Of a DNA stretch of 64,000 nucleotides, positions 16,592 through 24,624 are shown piece by piece. The notes under the pieces were generated by a model. The model worked only from the letters and a program-made list of their open reading frames with translations. It had not been told where the DNA came from and made no database searches. Every line of letters starts with the position of its first letter. The stretch's first letter is position 1. The position numbers and the translations under genes were made by a program. This stretch comes from Fundidesulfovibrio terrae (GTDB lineage Bacteria > Desulfobacterota > Desulfovibrionia > Desulfovibrionales > Desulfovibrionaceae), in assembly GCF_022808915.1 (NCBI RefSeq), contig NZ_JAKZFS010000002.1, positions 620,001 to 684,000 on the forward strand. The letters are read 5' to 3'.

Positions 16592-17619
16592 TGCGCTCCA
16601 TCCTCTGCCTCGATATCGGCAGCGGCACCCAGGACGCCCTCTATTTCATGGAGGGCCGCTCCCTGGAGAACTGCCCCAAGTTCGTGCTCCCCGCCCCGGC
16701 CAAGCTCGTGGCCGCACGCATCAAGGCGCTCACCGCCCAGAAACGCCCGATCCATCTGTGCGGCCACAACATGGGCGGCGGATTTTTGCGCGCGGCACGG
16801 GACCACGCAGCCGCAGGGCTGGCGATCTCCGCCCACCCAGAGGCCGCCCTCGCCCTCACCGACGATCCTCCGTCCATCATCCGGCACGGCATCGTCCTCT
16901 CCGGCTCCTGCCCGTCCGGACACGTACCCGTGCACCTTGCGGACTACGATCCCGGCTTCTGGCAGTCACTGCTGGCCCTGGCCGGGCTCGAACCGCCGGA
17001 ACTCGTGCTGGCCTGCGCCCAAGACCACGGGCACCATCCCGGACAGTCCAGCCGCACCGGACGCTTCGGCCTCTGGGAGCGCTTCCTGGCCGGAACCTCC
17101 GGGCGCCTGGACGCGCTCCTCTATGACACGCCGCCTGTCGAACTCACCCGCCTGGCCACGATTCAGCAGGCCACCGGCGGCGGACCCGTCATGGACACCG
17201 GCCCTGCGGCCGCCCTGGGCGCGCTCTTCGACCCCGCCGTGGAGGCCGTGGCCGACGACCGGGGGACGCTCGTGGTCAACATGGGCAACAGCCATGTGCT
17301 GGGCCTTCTGGTGCACCAGGGCAGGCTGGCCGGCGTTTACGAACACCACACCGGCCAGATCGAAATCCCCGAGCTTGTCCGGCAACTGGAACTGTTCCGG
17401 AAGGGGGCGCTGCGCAATGAGGACGTGTTCGATACGGGCGGCCACGGCTGCGCCGTGCGGGAACTCACCGGAACGTTCGATGGCACGTTCGTCATAGGCC
17501 CCCGGCGCGGCGAACTGGGAGGGATGATGGAGGCCGTGTTCCCCGCTCCGGGAGGAGACATGATGCTGGCCGGTTGTTTCGGCATGCTGAAGGCCTGGAA
17601 GGAAAGAGGGGGCGAGTAG
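16591..17619 (+). CDS. DUF1786 protein, actin/ASKHA-like fold suspected
   Basis: The 342-residue protein begins SILCLDIGSGTQDALYF, a phosphate-1 loop like that of the ASKHA superfamily and characteristic of DUF1786. A second nucleotide-site-like segment is TLVVNMGNSHVLGLLVHQG near residues 226-244 and a third GGHGCAVRE near 285. ACAQDHGHHPG is a His-rich stretch in the middle that might bind metal. Some DUF1786 proteins sit near radical-SAM or pyruvate formate-lyase-like genes; none is visible here. The activity is unknown. Confidence 0.78.
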   Translation: MRSILCLDIGSGTQDALYFMEGRSLENCPKFVLPAPAKLVAARIKALTAQKRPIHLCGHNMGGGFLRAARDHAAAGLAISAHPEAALALTDDPPSIIRHGIVLSGSCPSGHVPVHLADYDPGFWQSLLALAGLEPPELVLACAQDHGHHPGQSSRTGRFGLWERFLAGTSGRLDALLYDTPPVELTRLATIQQATGGGPVMDTGPAAALGALFDPAVEAVADDRGTLVVNMGNSHVLGLLVHQGRLAGVYEHHTGQIEIPELVRQLELFRKGALRNEDVFDTGGHGCAVRELTGTFDGTFVIGPRRGELGGMMEAVFPAPGGDMMLAGCFGMLKAWKERGGE

Positions 17620-17692
17620 ACGGGGCTCCGCCCCGTACCCCGGCAGGGCGCTGCCCTGCACCCGCCAAAGGGCTTCGCCCTCTGGACACCAT
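17620..17692. repeat. dispersed intergenic palindromic repeat, copy 3
   Basis: Contains CGGGGCTCCGCCCCG, CAGGGCGCTGCCCTG and CCGCCAAAGGGCTTCGCCCTCTGGA, three short palindromes in a row. The last module also occurs at 8851-8875. It fills the gap between the DUF1786 and GNAT genes. Confidence 0.6.
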
Positions 17693-17716
17693 ATCACTTC
17701 GCAGGAACAGGAACGA

Positions 17717-18235
17717 ATGAATATGATTCGACAAGCTCGAGAAGGAGATTTGATTGATATTTTGGACATTTACAATGACGCCATATTGAACACGACGGCA
17801 GTATATTCGTATAAAGCACAGACTCTGGAAGATCGAACGGCGTGGCTTTGCAACAAGATCGATGATGGCTATCCCGTTTTCGTTTATGACGACGGCGTGG
17901 AGGTTTTCGGATTTTCTACGTATGGTCCGTTCAGGGCATGGCCTGCCTATAAATACACCATCGAGCATTCCGTGTATGTTGCGCCTCAGGCCAGGGGAAA
18001 GGGCGTCGGCATCTCTTTGATGCGGGCCTTGATAGCCGATGCTGTCGGGAGAGGATACGCCACGATGGTTGCCGGCATCGACTCGGAAAACACCATCAGC
18101 ATCAGGATGCATGAGAAGCTGGGCTTCAAATTCTCCGGAACGATCACCAAGGCCGGGTATAAATTCGGACGATGGCTCGATCTGGCGTTCTATCAACTCG
18201 ATCTGGGCGGCCCCGAAGAACCCTCCGAAGATTGA
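17717..18235 (+). CDS. GNAT N-acetyltransferase, phosphinothricin acetyltransferase-like
   Basis: The 172-residue protein has the GNAT core: MIRQAREGDLIDILDIYNDAI at the N-terminus, HSVYVAPQARGKGVGISLM (about 93-111) with the R/Q-x-x-G-x-G/A acetyl-CoA loop, and AGIDSENTISIRMHEKLGF near 125-143, the pattern of the Pat/Bar/YncA group that acetylates amines such as methionine sulfone or phosphinothricin-like amino acids. The first half is notably less GC-rich than its neighbours (ATTTGATTGATATTTTGGAC), which suggests recent transfer. ATG 17723 is an alternative start; the ribosome site is weak. Flanked by dispersed repeats on both sides. Confidence 0.88.
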   Translation: MNMIRQAREGDLIDILDIYNDAILNTTAVYSYKAQTLEDRTAWLCNKIDDGYPVFVYDDGVEVFGFSTYGPFRAWPAYKYTIEHSVYVAPQARGKGVGISLMRALIADAVGRGYATMVAGIDSENTISIRMHEKLGFKFSGTITKAGYKFGRWLDLAFYQLDLGGPEEPSED

Positions 18236-18338
18236 TCCGGTCTTCATGAAATTGAACTAGGCAGAGGGCGCGGCTTTGCGCGCTTCCTGCCTTCTTTCGT
18301 GCCCGATCGCATTCGCATCGATCGACGCGAAGCCATAA

Positions 18339-18380
18339 GGGATTCCAAAGGGACTGGTCCCTTTGGCCGCCGGAGGCGTC
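18339..18380. repeat. dispersed intergenic palindromic repeat, copy 4
   Basis: GGGATTCCAAAGGGACTGGT continues to CCCTTTGGCCGCCGGAGGC; the CCAAAGGGAC/GTCCCTTTGG arms form a 10-bp stem with a two-base loop. It lies between the convergent GNAT and Ntn-hydrolase genes and could terminate both. Confidence 0.65.
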
Positions 18381-18403
18381 TTCCTCTTCTCTTCTTTCCC
18401 CCC

Positions 18404-19321
18404 TTACTCCGGCGCGAGGGTCTTCATCGCCCCGACCGGAATCTGCTCCCAGAACGTTTTGTCCAGTGTGAGCCGCATCGACCATGGCCTGCCGGGATCG
18501 TCGTAGTTCGTCACGGCGGCCACGGGCGCTTGTCCGGGCGTGGTGCGCACAACAAGCCGCGCCATGGTGCGGGTGGATGCGGGTGTGGAGCCTTTGCGGA
18601 AGATGGAGTTGTCCGGTCCGGCGTTCTGGTCCTGGCCGAAACGCTCGAAATCGGCCTCGGTGAAGGTCTTTTGCCCGGCGAGCAGATCGGTGATGCGGAT
18701 CAGGCGCTCGTGGCTGCTGGGGCCGTTCTTGACATTATGGGCGGCCAGTTCGGGAGCGAGAAAATGGTTGGTGTGGGCCAGGGCGCCTTGGGCTGCTTCG
18801 CGCGTGGCCACTTGGCCGTCCGGGCCGATTTCGACCCAGGCGGATTTGCGTCCGTCGGAGAGCATGTAAATAACCGGGGAGTGTCCGGCGAACCAGTCCG
18901 TGTGGGCCAGGGCCTCGTCCACGGTAGCCGTTTGTGTCAGAAGGCGGGCCAGGAGCGATTTGACTTTGGACGGCACGTCGCGCTGTTGGCGCGCCAGGCT
19001 TCCGGCCGTGGCGCTGACCACGGCCAGGCCGGCGTCGTTGACTCCGGCCACCAGGCGTTCGCGTCCCTTCACCCTGGCGTGGTAGCCCAGGTAGGCGTGC
19101 CCGTTTTCCGGGCGCACCAGCACGAGGCTGCCGGTGGAATCCGGCGAGTAGTCGCGGTTCTTGACCAGGATGGTGCCACCGCCAGCCGCATCGCCTACGG
19201 CCGACCAGAGGGTGCAGGCCAGGGCCGGGCTGGCCGTGAGCATGAGCAGCGCCAGCGCCAGGACGCTTGTACATGCCAAAACGGATCTCTCGCAACCGAA
19301 GAACATCTTTCCGCGATTCAT
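18404..19321 (-). CDS. exported Ntn-hydrolase (C45 / linear amide C-N hydrolase family)
   Basis: The 305-residue precursor has a signal peptide ending SPALA, directly followed by Cys36 (CTLWSAVG). In this superfamily the N-terminal Cys exposed by processing is the nucleophile, so signal cleavage alone could create the active enzyme. ILVKNRDYSPD matches the conserved N-R-D motif next to the nucleophile, GVNDAGLAVV is the oxyanion-region motif, and HTNHFLAPEL corresponds to the family's H-x-N-H-F/Y motif. Members hydrolyse linear amides such as conjugated bile acids, penicillin or N-acyl amino acids; the substrate here is unknown. A later start at 19306 is possible. Confidence 0.85.
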   Translation of the reverse strand: MNRGKMFFGCERSVLACTSVLALALLMLTASPALACTLWSAVGDAAGGGTILVKNRDYSPDSTGSLVLVRPENGHAYLGYHARVKGRERLVAGVNDAGLAVVSATAGSLARQQRDVPSKVKSLLARLLTQTATVDEALAHTDWFAGHSPVIYMLSDGRKSAWVEIGPDGQVATREAAQGALAHTNHFLAPELAAHNVKNGPSSHERLIRITDLLAGQKTFTEADFERFGQDQNAGPDNSIFRKGSTPASTRTMARLVVRTTPGQAPVAAVTNYDDPGRPWSMRLTLDKTFWEQIPVGAMKTLAPE

Positions 19322-19351
19322 CGAATCCTGCTCACGAATCCCGCGAAGCTA

Positions 19352-19430
19352 GAGAGGATTCCAAAGGAACGCAGTTCCTTTGGCGGGAGAGTCCAGAGAG
19401 GGCGGCGCCCTCTCTGGCCGCCGGGGGCAT
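19352..19430. repeat. dispersed intergenic palindromic repeat, copy 5
   Basis: GGATTCCAAAGGAACGCAG then TTCCTTTGGCGGGAGAGTCC, then AGAGAGGGCGGCGCCCTCTCT and GGCCGCCGGGGG. Same modules as the other copies. It separates the Ntn-hydrolase start from the ppnP stop. Confidence 0.6.
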
Positions 19431-19452
19431 CTTTACTGTTCCCTCTTAACTC

Positions 19453-19776
19453 TTACCCAAAAGTGCAGATATACTGGGCCAGTTCGCTTTCCACCACCAT
19501 TTCGAACGAGGTGTTGGCGGGGATGTGGAAGGACTGCCCGGGGCCGTAGACGCCCCATTCGTCTTCACCGTCCACCTTGGCGCGGACGTTGCCGGCGGTG
19601 ATTTCCATGATTTCGGGATCGCCGGTGGTGAAGGTGAAGGTCCCGGCGTGGCAGACGCCCAGGGAGCGGCGTTGTCCGGATGCTTCGGTGATGGTGTGGC
19701 TGACCACCTTGCCGTGGAAATAGACGTTGGCCAGGGTCTTCACGGTGACGTTTTCGAAGGATTCAGGGAAACTCAT
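19453..19776 (-). CDS. ppnP: pyrimidine/purine nucleoside phosphorylase
   Basis: The 107-residue cupin-fold protein matches the PpnP (YaiE, DUF1255) family across its length: VYFHGKVVSHTI near residue 18, RRSLGVCHAGTFTFTTGDPE near 36-55, EWGVYGPGQSFHIPANTSFE near 73-92, and the typical end QYICTF. The enzyme splits nucleosides with phosphate to base and pentose 1-phosphate in the cytoplasm. AAGGAAGG precedes the start. It follows the FHPDG-repeat gene by 28 bases on the same strand, so both are probably co-transcribed. Confidence 0.93.
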   Translation of the reverse strand: MSFPESFENVTVKTLANVYFHGKVVSHTITEASGQRRSLGVCHAGTFTFTTGDPEIMEITAGNVRAKVDGEDEWGVYGPGQSFHIPANTSFEMVVESELAQYICTFG

Positions 19777-19804
19777 GCGTGGACCTTCCTTGTTGGGCGC
19801 GGGT

Positions 19805-20749
19805 TCAGCCGCAGATGCCGCATTCGTAGGAGATGGGGGCGAAGCAGTCCTGGAGGAGCCTGCCGACCTTGAACCGGTGTCCGGCGAAGGGGAAGCTGTG
19901 GACGCAGTCTTCGCCGAGGGAGATTTTGCCCGGCCGCAGGAAAATCCGCAAGGGGGAGATGTCCTTCACTCGTTCGTCGCACAGATTGGGCACGGTGGCG
20001 GGCGCGAAGAATTTTTTCGAGCCGTCCGGCAGGGTGATTTCCAGGGTGTTGAGCGGGGTGGCCAGGGAGGCCACGGCGCCGTCCTCGTGGAAGGCCAGGG
20101 AGTTCAGATCTCCGTGGATGCCCTCGGCGTCGGGGTCGAAGGCTTCCATGTCGCCCAGGGGGGTGGGCACTGTGGTCATGCGGGCCGGTTCGAAGGATCG
20201 CAGGTTACCGTTTTTGTGGAAGGCCAGTCCGATGCGGGCGCTCAGGCGTCCGATGGGGGTGTCGATCTCCACGGTGTCGCCGGGCCAGAGGGTGAGGCTG
20301 CGGACTTTCCCGGAGGGAAAGAACTGCACGTTCACGAGCCGCGCGGTGACGGTTCCGACCGGGGTGGGCACGGTGAGCGGCCCGGCCAGGCGGACTTCCT
20401 CTTTTTCGGTCCAGTACCCCGAGAGCTTGCCGTTGAGCGGGAAGACCCGGCGCAGGCTGCCGTCGGGATGGAACGTGACCAGTTCGGCCTCGATGGTCCC
20501 GACGGGGGTGGGTACGGCGGTGCGTTCTTCCAGGGCCAGGGATTTGAGGCTGCCGTCGGGGTGGAATTCGATGGGCTCCACCTTGGGGCGGCGCATGTCG
20601 TCGGTGGAATGCTGCGCGATGAGTTCGCCGAGCGGCGTGGTTATCGTGATGGGAGCCATGGGCACGCAGGACGTGACGTGCCCATGGGGGCCTTTCTCCA
20701 CGAAATCGACCGGCCCGATGGGGCCGTATTTGGTCTGGATGGTGTTCAT
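19805..20749 (-). CDS. repeat-containing hypothetical protein (FHPDG-type repeats)
   Basis: The 314-residue protein consists of about five repeats of 35-45 residues, each pairing a TPVGT/TPLGD/TPIGR turn with an F-H-P/E/K-D/N-G-x-L/V strand: FHPDGSLKSLAL, FHPDGSLRRVFP, FFPSGKVRSLTL, FHKNGNLRSFEP, FHEDGAVASLAT. The regular alternation suggests a beta-repeat fold somewhat like MORN or WD-type strands. It ends ECGICG, with Cys residues that could bind metal. No signal peptide is visible. I recognise no characterised relative. It probably shares a transcript with ppnP 28 bases downstream. Confidence 0.7.
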   Translation of the reverse strand: MNTIQTKYGPIGPVDFVEKGPHGHVTSCVPMAPITITTPLGELIAQHSTDDMRRPKVEPIEFHPDGSLKSLALEERTAVPTPVGTIEAELVTFHPDGSLRRVFPLNGKLSGYWTEKEEVRLAGPLTVPTPVGTVTARLVNVQFFPSGKVRSLTLWPGDTVEIDTPIGRLSARIGLAFHKNGNLRSFEPARMTTVPTPLGDMEAFDPDAEGIHGDLNSLAFHEDGAVASLATPLNTLEITLPDGSKKFFAPATVPNLCDERVKDISPLRIFLRPGKISLGEDCVHSFPFAGHRFKVGRLLQDCFAPISYECGICG

Positions 20750-20924
20750 GTGATGCTGCTCCGTGTGGTGAAAGATATGGGTGTTATACGAAAAATGTCA
20801 AATCTTGGTGTTTGGCGGGGAGGCGCTGGGGCGCCAAAACGGCCGCTTCCTAACCGCCCAAAAAAGCATGCAAAGAATCGTCGCCACCGTTGAAATGCTT
20901 TTGACTTGGGGATAAGAGGCTTTC

Positions 20925-22508
20925 ATGCCGCAGAAGTCGATCCTCTTCGTTGCCCAAGCCCACACCATCACGTCCTTGTTCCCAAGGTTCAAGGAGGCGG
21001 GGGTGGAGGCCGGCATCGCGGACAGCCTGTCCGGGGCCCTGGCGTTTCTGAAGAAATCCAGGCCGTCGGTCATCTTCACCCAGGCCAAGATCGGCGGCGC
21101 GTACCAGGCGGGCGCGCTGCTGGCGGCGGCCAGGGACGCGGACGATTTTCCCCCGGTGATCGTGTTCACCGACCGGGGCACCGCCCAGGAGGCCCAGTCC
21201 TTCCTGGAACAGGGCGCGCGCGACTACTGGCTGGAGCCCCTGTCCTGGGACAAGATCGTGGCGGTGCTGCCGCAGGAGCCGGAAGAGGAAGAGGTCAGGG
21301 AGGCCCCGAGGCGGGAGGAATCCGCCCCAGAGGGCCGCTCGCTTGCCGCGGGTCCCTTGCAGGCGGCGGCCCAGGCGCTGTCCGTAGCCATGCACCAACA
21401 GGTCCCCGGGACGGCGGCCGGCGCCGGGCAGCAGGCCCAGCCCCAGCCCGCGCGCGGCGGAACGTCCGCGGCTCCCGGCGTCACCGGAGAGCGTTTCGCC
21501 ATCATCGGCGGCCAGCCCGCCATCCTGCGCGTGCTGGCCCTGGCCAAGCAGGTGGCCAAGTCCAAGGCCACGGTGCTGATCTCGGGCGAATCCGGCACGG
21601 GCAAGGAGATGTTCGCCCGCTACCTGCACGCCCATTCCGACCGGGCGGGCAAGCCCTTCGTGGCGCTCAACTGCGCGGCCTTGCCCGAGCACCTGCTGGA
21701 GAGCGAACTCTTCGGCCACGAGAAGGGGGCTTTCACCGGCGCCATCGCCCGCAAGCTGGGCAAGTTCGAGCTGGCGAGCGGGGGCACCATCCTGCTTGAC
21801 GAGATTTCCGAGATGGACCTGGGCCTGCAGGCCAAGCTTTTGCGCGTCCTGCAGGAAGGCGAGTTCGACCGGGTGGGCGGCATGGAAACCGTGAAGGTGG
21901 ACGTGCGCGTGCTGGCCACCACCAACCGCAGGCTCGAGCAGTACGTTGAGGAAGGCAAGTTCCGCCAGGACCTCTACTACCGCCTGAACGTCATCCCGCT
22001 CAAGCTGCCAGCGCTGCGCGAGCGCGGCCAGGATATCCTCTCCCTGGCGGTCTATTTCGTGGAGAAGTTCCGCAAGGCGTACGGGCTCGGCTCCCTGGCC
22101 TTTTCCGTGGAGGCCCGCGACTGGCTCATGGCCTACGACTGGCCGGGCAACGTGCGCGAGCTGCAGAACCTGATGGAACGGGCGGTGCTCCTGGCCGGGA
22201 ACGGCCCCATAGAGAAGGTGCACTTCCTGCTGGAGGGCGAGGAGTTCCCCCTGGTGGAGGAGCCACCGGTGAGCATGGAACGGGTGACGTCGCTTTCGCC
22301 CGAGCCCGCGGCCGAGGAGCCCGGCGGCGTGGCCCAGATGCCCCAGGGCATCGTGCCCCTGGACGTACTGGAGCGGGAGATGATCTTGCGAAGCCTCGAC
22401 CAGACCCTGGGCAACCGCACCCAGGCCGCGCTGCTTCTGGGCATCTCGGTGCGGACGCTGCGCAACAAGCTCAACGAATACCGCCAGCAGGGCATGGTCA
22501 TCGATTAG
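20925..22508 (+). CDS. sigma-54-dependent transcriptional activator with degenerate receiver domain
   Basis: The 527-residue protein has an N-terminal receiver-like domain (1-115), a Gln/Ala-rich linker, an AAA+ domain (about 185-415) and a Fis-type helix-turn-helix (about 480-525; [18 protein letters not shown]). Walker A is GESGTGKE (221-228), the sigma-54 contact loop GAFTGA is intact (268-273), and GNVRELQN is present. The receiver lacks its key residues: the acidic pair is VAQA, the phospho-Asp position reads IFTQAK (about residue 52), and the switch Lys is Glu (WLEP). It should activate sigma-54 promoters without receiver phosphorylation. In relatives of FleQ/FlrC such receivers bind other ligands; flagellar control is possible but unproven. 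Confidence 0.9.
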   Translation: MPQKSILFVAQAHTITSLFPRFKEAGVEAGIADSLSGALAFLKKSRPSVIFTQAKIGGAYQAGALLAAARDADDFPPVIVFTDRGTAQEAQSFLEQGARDYWLEPLSWDKIVAVLPQEPEEEEVREAPRREESAPEGRSLAAGPLQAAAQALSVAMHQQVPGTAAGAGQQAQPQPARGGTSAAPGVTGERFAIIGGQPAILRVLALAKQVAKSKATVLISGESGTGKEMFARYLHAHSDRAGKPFVALNCAALPEHLLESELFGHEKGAFTGAIARKLGKFELASGGTILLDEISEMDLGLQAKLLRVLQEGEFDRVGGMETVKVDVRVLATTNRRLEQYVEEGKFRQDLYYRLNVIPLKLPALRERGQDILSLAVYFVEKFRKAYGLGSLAFSVEARDWLMAYDWPGNVRELQNLMERAVLLAGNGPIEKVHFLLEGEEFPLVEEPPVSMERVTSLSPEPAAEEPGGVAQMPQGIVPLDVLEREMILRSLDQTLGNRTQAALLLGISVRTLRNKLNEYRQQGMVID

Positions 22509-22571
22509 TCTTGCATCTCCGACGCGCTCATCCACGCGTGTTGGCAATCACTACGATAATATTCGTTGGGT

Positions 22572-22600
22572 CCTGAAAAAACGGATTCCGATTTTTCAGG
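22572..22600. terminator. bidirectional terminator-like hairpin
   Basis: CCTGAAAAA and TTTTTCAGG pair over nine bases around a smaller CGGA/TCCG stem. The A and T tracts make it terminator-like in both directions, between convergent genes. Confidence 0.7.
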
Positions 22601-22629
22601 ATTAGCAGACTCCGCCAAACGACAAAGAA

Positions 22630-24624
22630 TCAGGATTTTTTTGTTTCGTCGCCAGCAGGAAGTTGCGGCGTGCAAACGCTGGACGATTTGATGAACTTGA
22701 GGGCCTGTTCGGCGGTCAGCGGGCGCGAGAGGCTTTCACCCTGCATGCCCAGGCAGTTGAGGTTGGCGATGATGTCGGCGGTTTCCTTGCTGTCCACGCC
22801 GTCGGCCACCACGGAGAGGTCCAGGGCCTTGGCGATGGACACCAGCGACCCCATCAGCTCCTTGGAGCGCTTGGCCGGCTGGTCGGCCAGCTTGGAAGAA
22901 TCGATGGTCACGCTTTCGAACAGCGACGGGCTCACCCCGTGGAAGCTGAAGAACCGCTCGCCGAAATCCCCCACCGAGAGCCTGACCCCCCGGTCCTTGA
23001 GACGGGTGAGTTCGTGGACGAGATGCTCGCCGCCCGACACCAGGGTGTCCTCCGGAATCTCCAGGCGCAGGGCCGAGCCCGGAAGCCCGGCTCTGTCGAG
23101 CCCGGCGAGCACTTCTTGGGCCAGGCCGGAGGGGGGGAGCTGGGATTGCTTGAGTCTCATGGTGACGGCCATGTCCGCCTGGTGTTGCTCCAGCCAGTCC
23201 TTGAGGCCGTCCAGGGCCTTGGTCATGGTGAGAAGCCACAGGCTCCAGGCCAAGCCTTCCTTGGCCGCGAGTTCGGTCAGCTCCTCGTCACGCAGCTCGC
23301 CGATGCCCTTGGCCCGCCAGGTGGGGATAGCCAGGAAACCGCTCAGGCGCAGGTCCACGCTCGAAAGAGTGGGCACATAGAGCACTCCTGTGGCGTTGCC
23401 GGCAACCGCGCGGGAAAGGCCCGTCAGGAGGGCGGCGTTCATCTTGGCCCTGCCGCTCATGCGGGCGCTGAATACCTTGATGCGGTTGCGCCCGGCTTCC
23501 TTGGCCGCGTGCATGGCCGTGTTGGCCTTTTTGATGAGGATGTCCGGGTTGGACAGGCGCACAGGCCCGAACACCAGCCCGAAGCTTCCGGTCACGGTGA
23601 CGTTGTGGCTGTCGATTTCGAAGGGGCGGGCAAGGCCCTGGCGCACGCGCTTCATCACCCGGATGGCCTCCGAGGGCGAGGTGAGTTCTTCCAGGAAGAT
23701 TACGAATTCGTCTCCGCCGAAGCGGGCCACGGTGTCCAGCTGGCGCACGCATTCGAGGATGCGCTCACCCACCCGGACGAGCAGCTTGTCGCCCGCGTCG
23801 TGGCCCAGGGTGTCGTTGACCAGCTTGAACTTGTCCAGGTCCATGAAGGCCACGGCGTAGCAGACCCCGTCGCGGCGCTGCGAGCGGCGCACGGCCTGCT
23901 GGATGCGGTCGCGCATGAGGGTGCGGTTGGCCAGGCCCGTGAGCGGATCGTGCAGGGCCTGGTGCTTGAGCTGCTCCTCCACCTTGCGGCGGCGTTCGAT
24001 CTCTCGCTTGAGCGAGCGCTGTGATTCCTCGAGGTCGCGCACCTTGGCCTTGAGGTCGGAATTGGCCTTGCGGAAGAGGCTGTAGAGCTCCATGCCCTCG
24101 AGCAGCGAGGCGCTGCCGCGCAAAAGGATGGTGAGCAGGGTGAGCGAGGTGTCCGAGATGCTCTTGATGTCCTGGCCGAGCCACCCCAGGAACATGCCCC
24201 GGATGCGCGACGCCGTGGTCATGGAGTGCATCAGGAGCTGCCCTTCCATGGTCCCCGGAGAGGTGAAGACCGGCCGCTTGCGCTGCAGGGCCCAGGCCGC
24301 CGAGCCGCTCTCCACCAGGAGGCGCATCTCTTCCTCCATCTGGCGGGCCCGCCCCGGGGGGCTGCAGCGGGCCAGGTAGAAATCCCCGCTGGGCTCGCGC
24401 ACCAGGAAAAAGGCGACGGCCTTGAACTTCAGGAGCTTGCGCACGCGAAGCGACGTTTCGTTCAGGATCTGGGTGACGGTTCCAAGGGGCCTGATGCCTT
24501 CGGGAATGCCGAGGGACGCGGCCATCTCCAGGGATTCCAGAGTATGGCGGTACGCCTCTTCGAGGAAGGCCAGGCGCTCCCTGCCGGGGGAGACCTTGGA
24601 GGGTTTATGTGCTGGCGTCTTCAT
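22630..24624 (-). CDS. GGDEF protein with degenerate EAL domain (probable diguanylate cyclase)
   Basis: The 664-residue protein has a GAF-like N-terminal region (about 45-180), a coiled coil (185-220), a GGDEF domain with intact GGDEF at 303-307 and product-inhibition RxxD at 294-297, and a C-terminal EAL-like domain (about 395-650). The EAL signature reads FLAI (430-433), the catalytic Glu lost to Leu; the DDFG metal motif reads GDFG and the K-x-D motif reads TID. So it is predicted to make c-di-GMP and not degrade it; the EAL part may act as a binding domain. Its ATG overlaps the end of the HDOD gene by 20 bases, indicating co-expression. Confidence 0.9.
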   Translation of the reverse strand: MKTPAHKPSKVSPGRERLAFLEEAYRHTLESLEMAASLGIPEGIRPLGTVTQILNETSLRVRKLLKFKAVAFFLVREPSGDFYLARCSPPGRARQMEEEMRLLVESGSAAWALQRKRPVFTSPGTMEGQLLMHSMTTASRIRGMFLGWLGQDIKSISDTSLTLLTILLRGSASLLEGMELYSLFRKANSDLKAKVRDLEESQRSLKREIERRRKVEEQLKHQALHDPLTGLANRTLMRDRIQQAVRRSQRRDGVCYAVAFMDLDKFKLVNDTLGHDAGDKLLVRVGERILECVRQLDTVARFGGDEFVIFLEELTSPSEAIRVMKRVRQGLARPFEIDSHNVTVTGSFGLVFGPVRLSNPDILIKKANTAMHAAKEAGRNRIKVFSARMSGRAKMNAALLTGLSRAVAGNATGVLYVPTLSSVDLRLSGFLAIPTWRAKGIGELRDEELTELAAKEGLAWSLWLLTMTKALDGLKDWLEQHQADMAVTMRLKQSQLPPSGLAQEVLAGLDRAGLPGSALRLEIPEDTLVSGGEHLVHELTRLKDRGVRLSVGDFGERFFSFHGVSPSLFESVTIDSSKLADQPAKRSKELMGSLVSIAKALDLSVVADGVDSKETADIIANLNCLGMQGESLSRPLTAEQALKFIKSSSVCTPQLPAGDETKKS

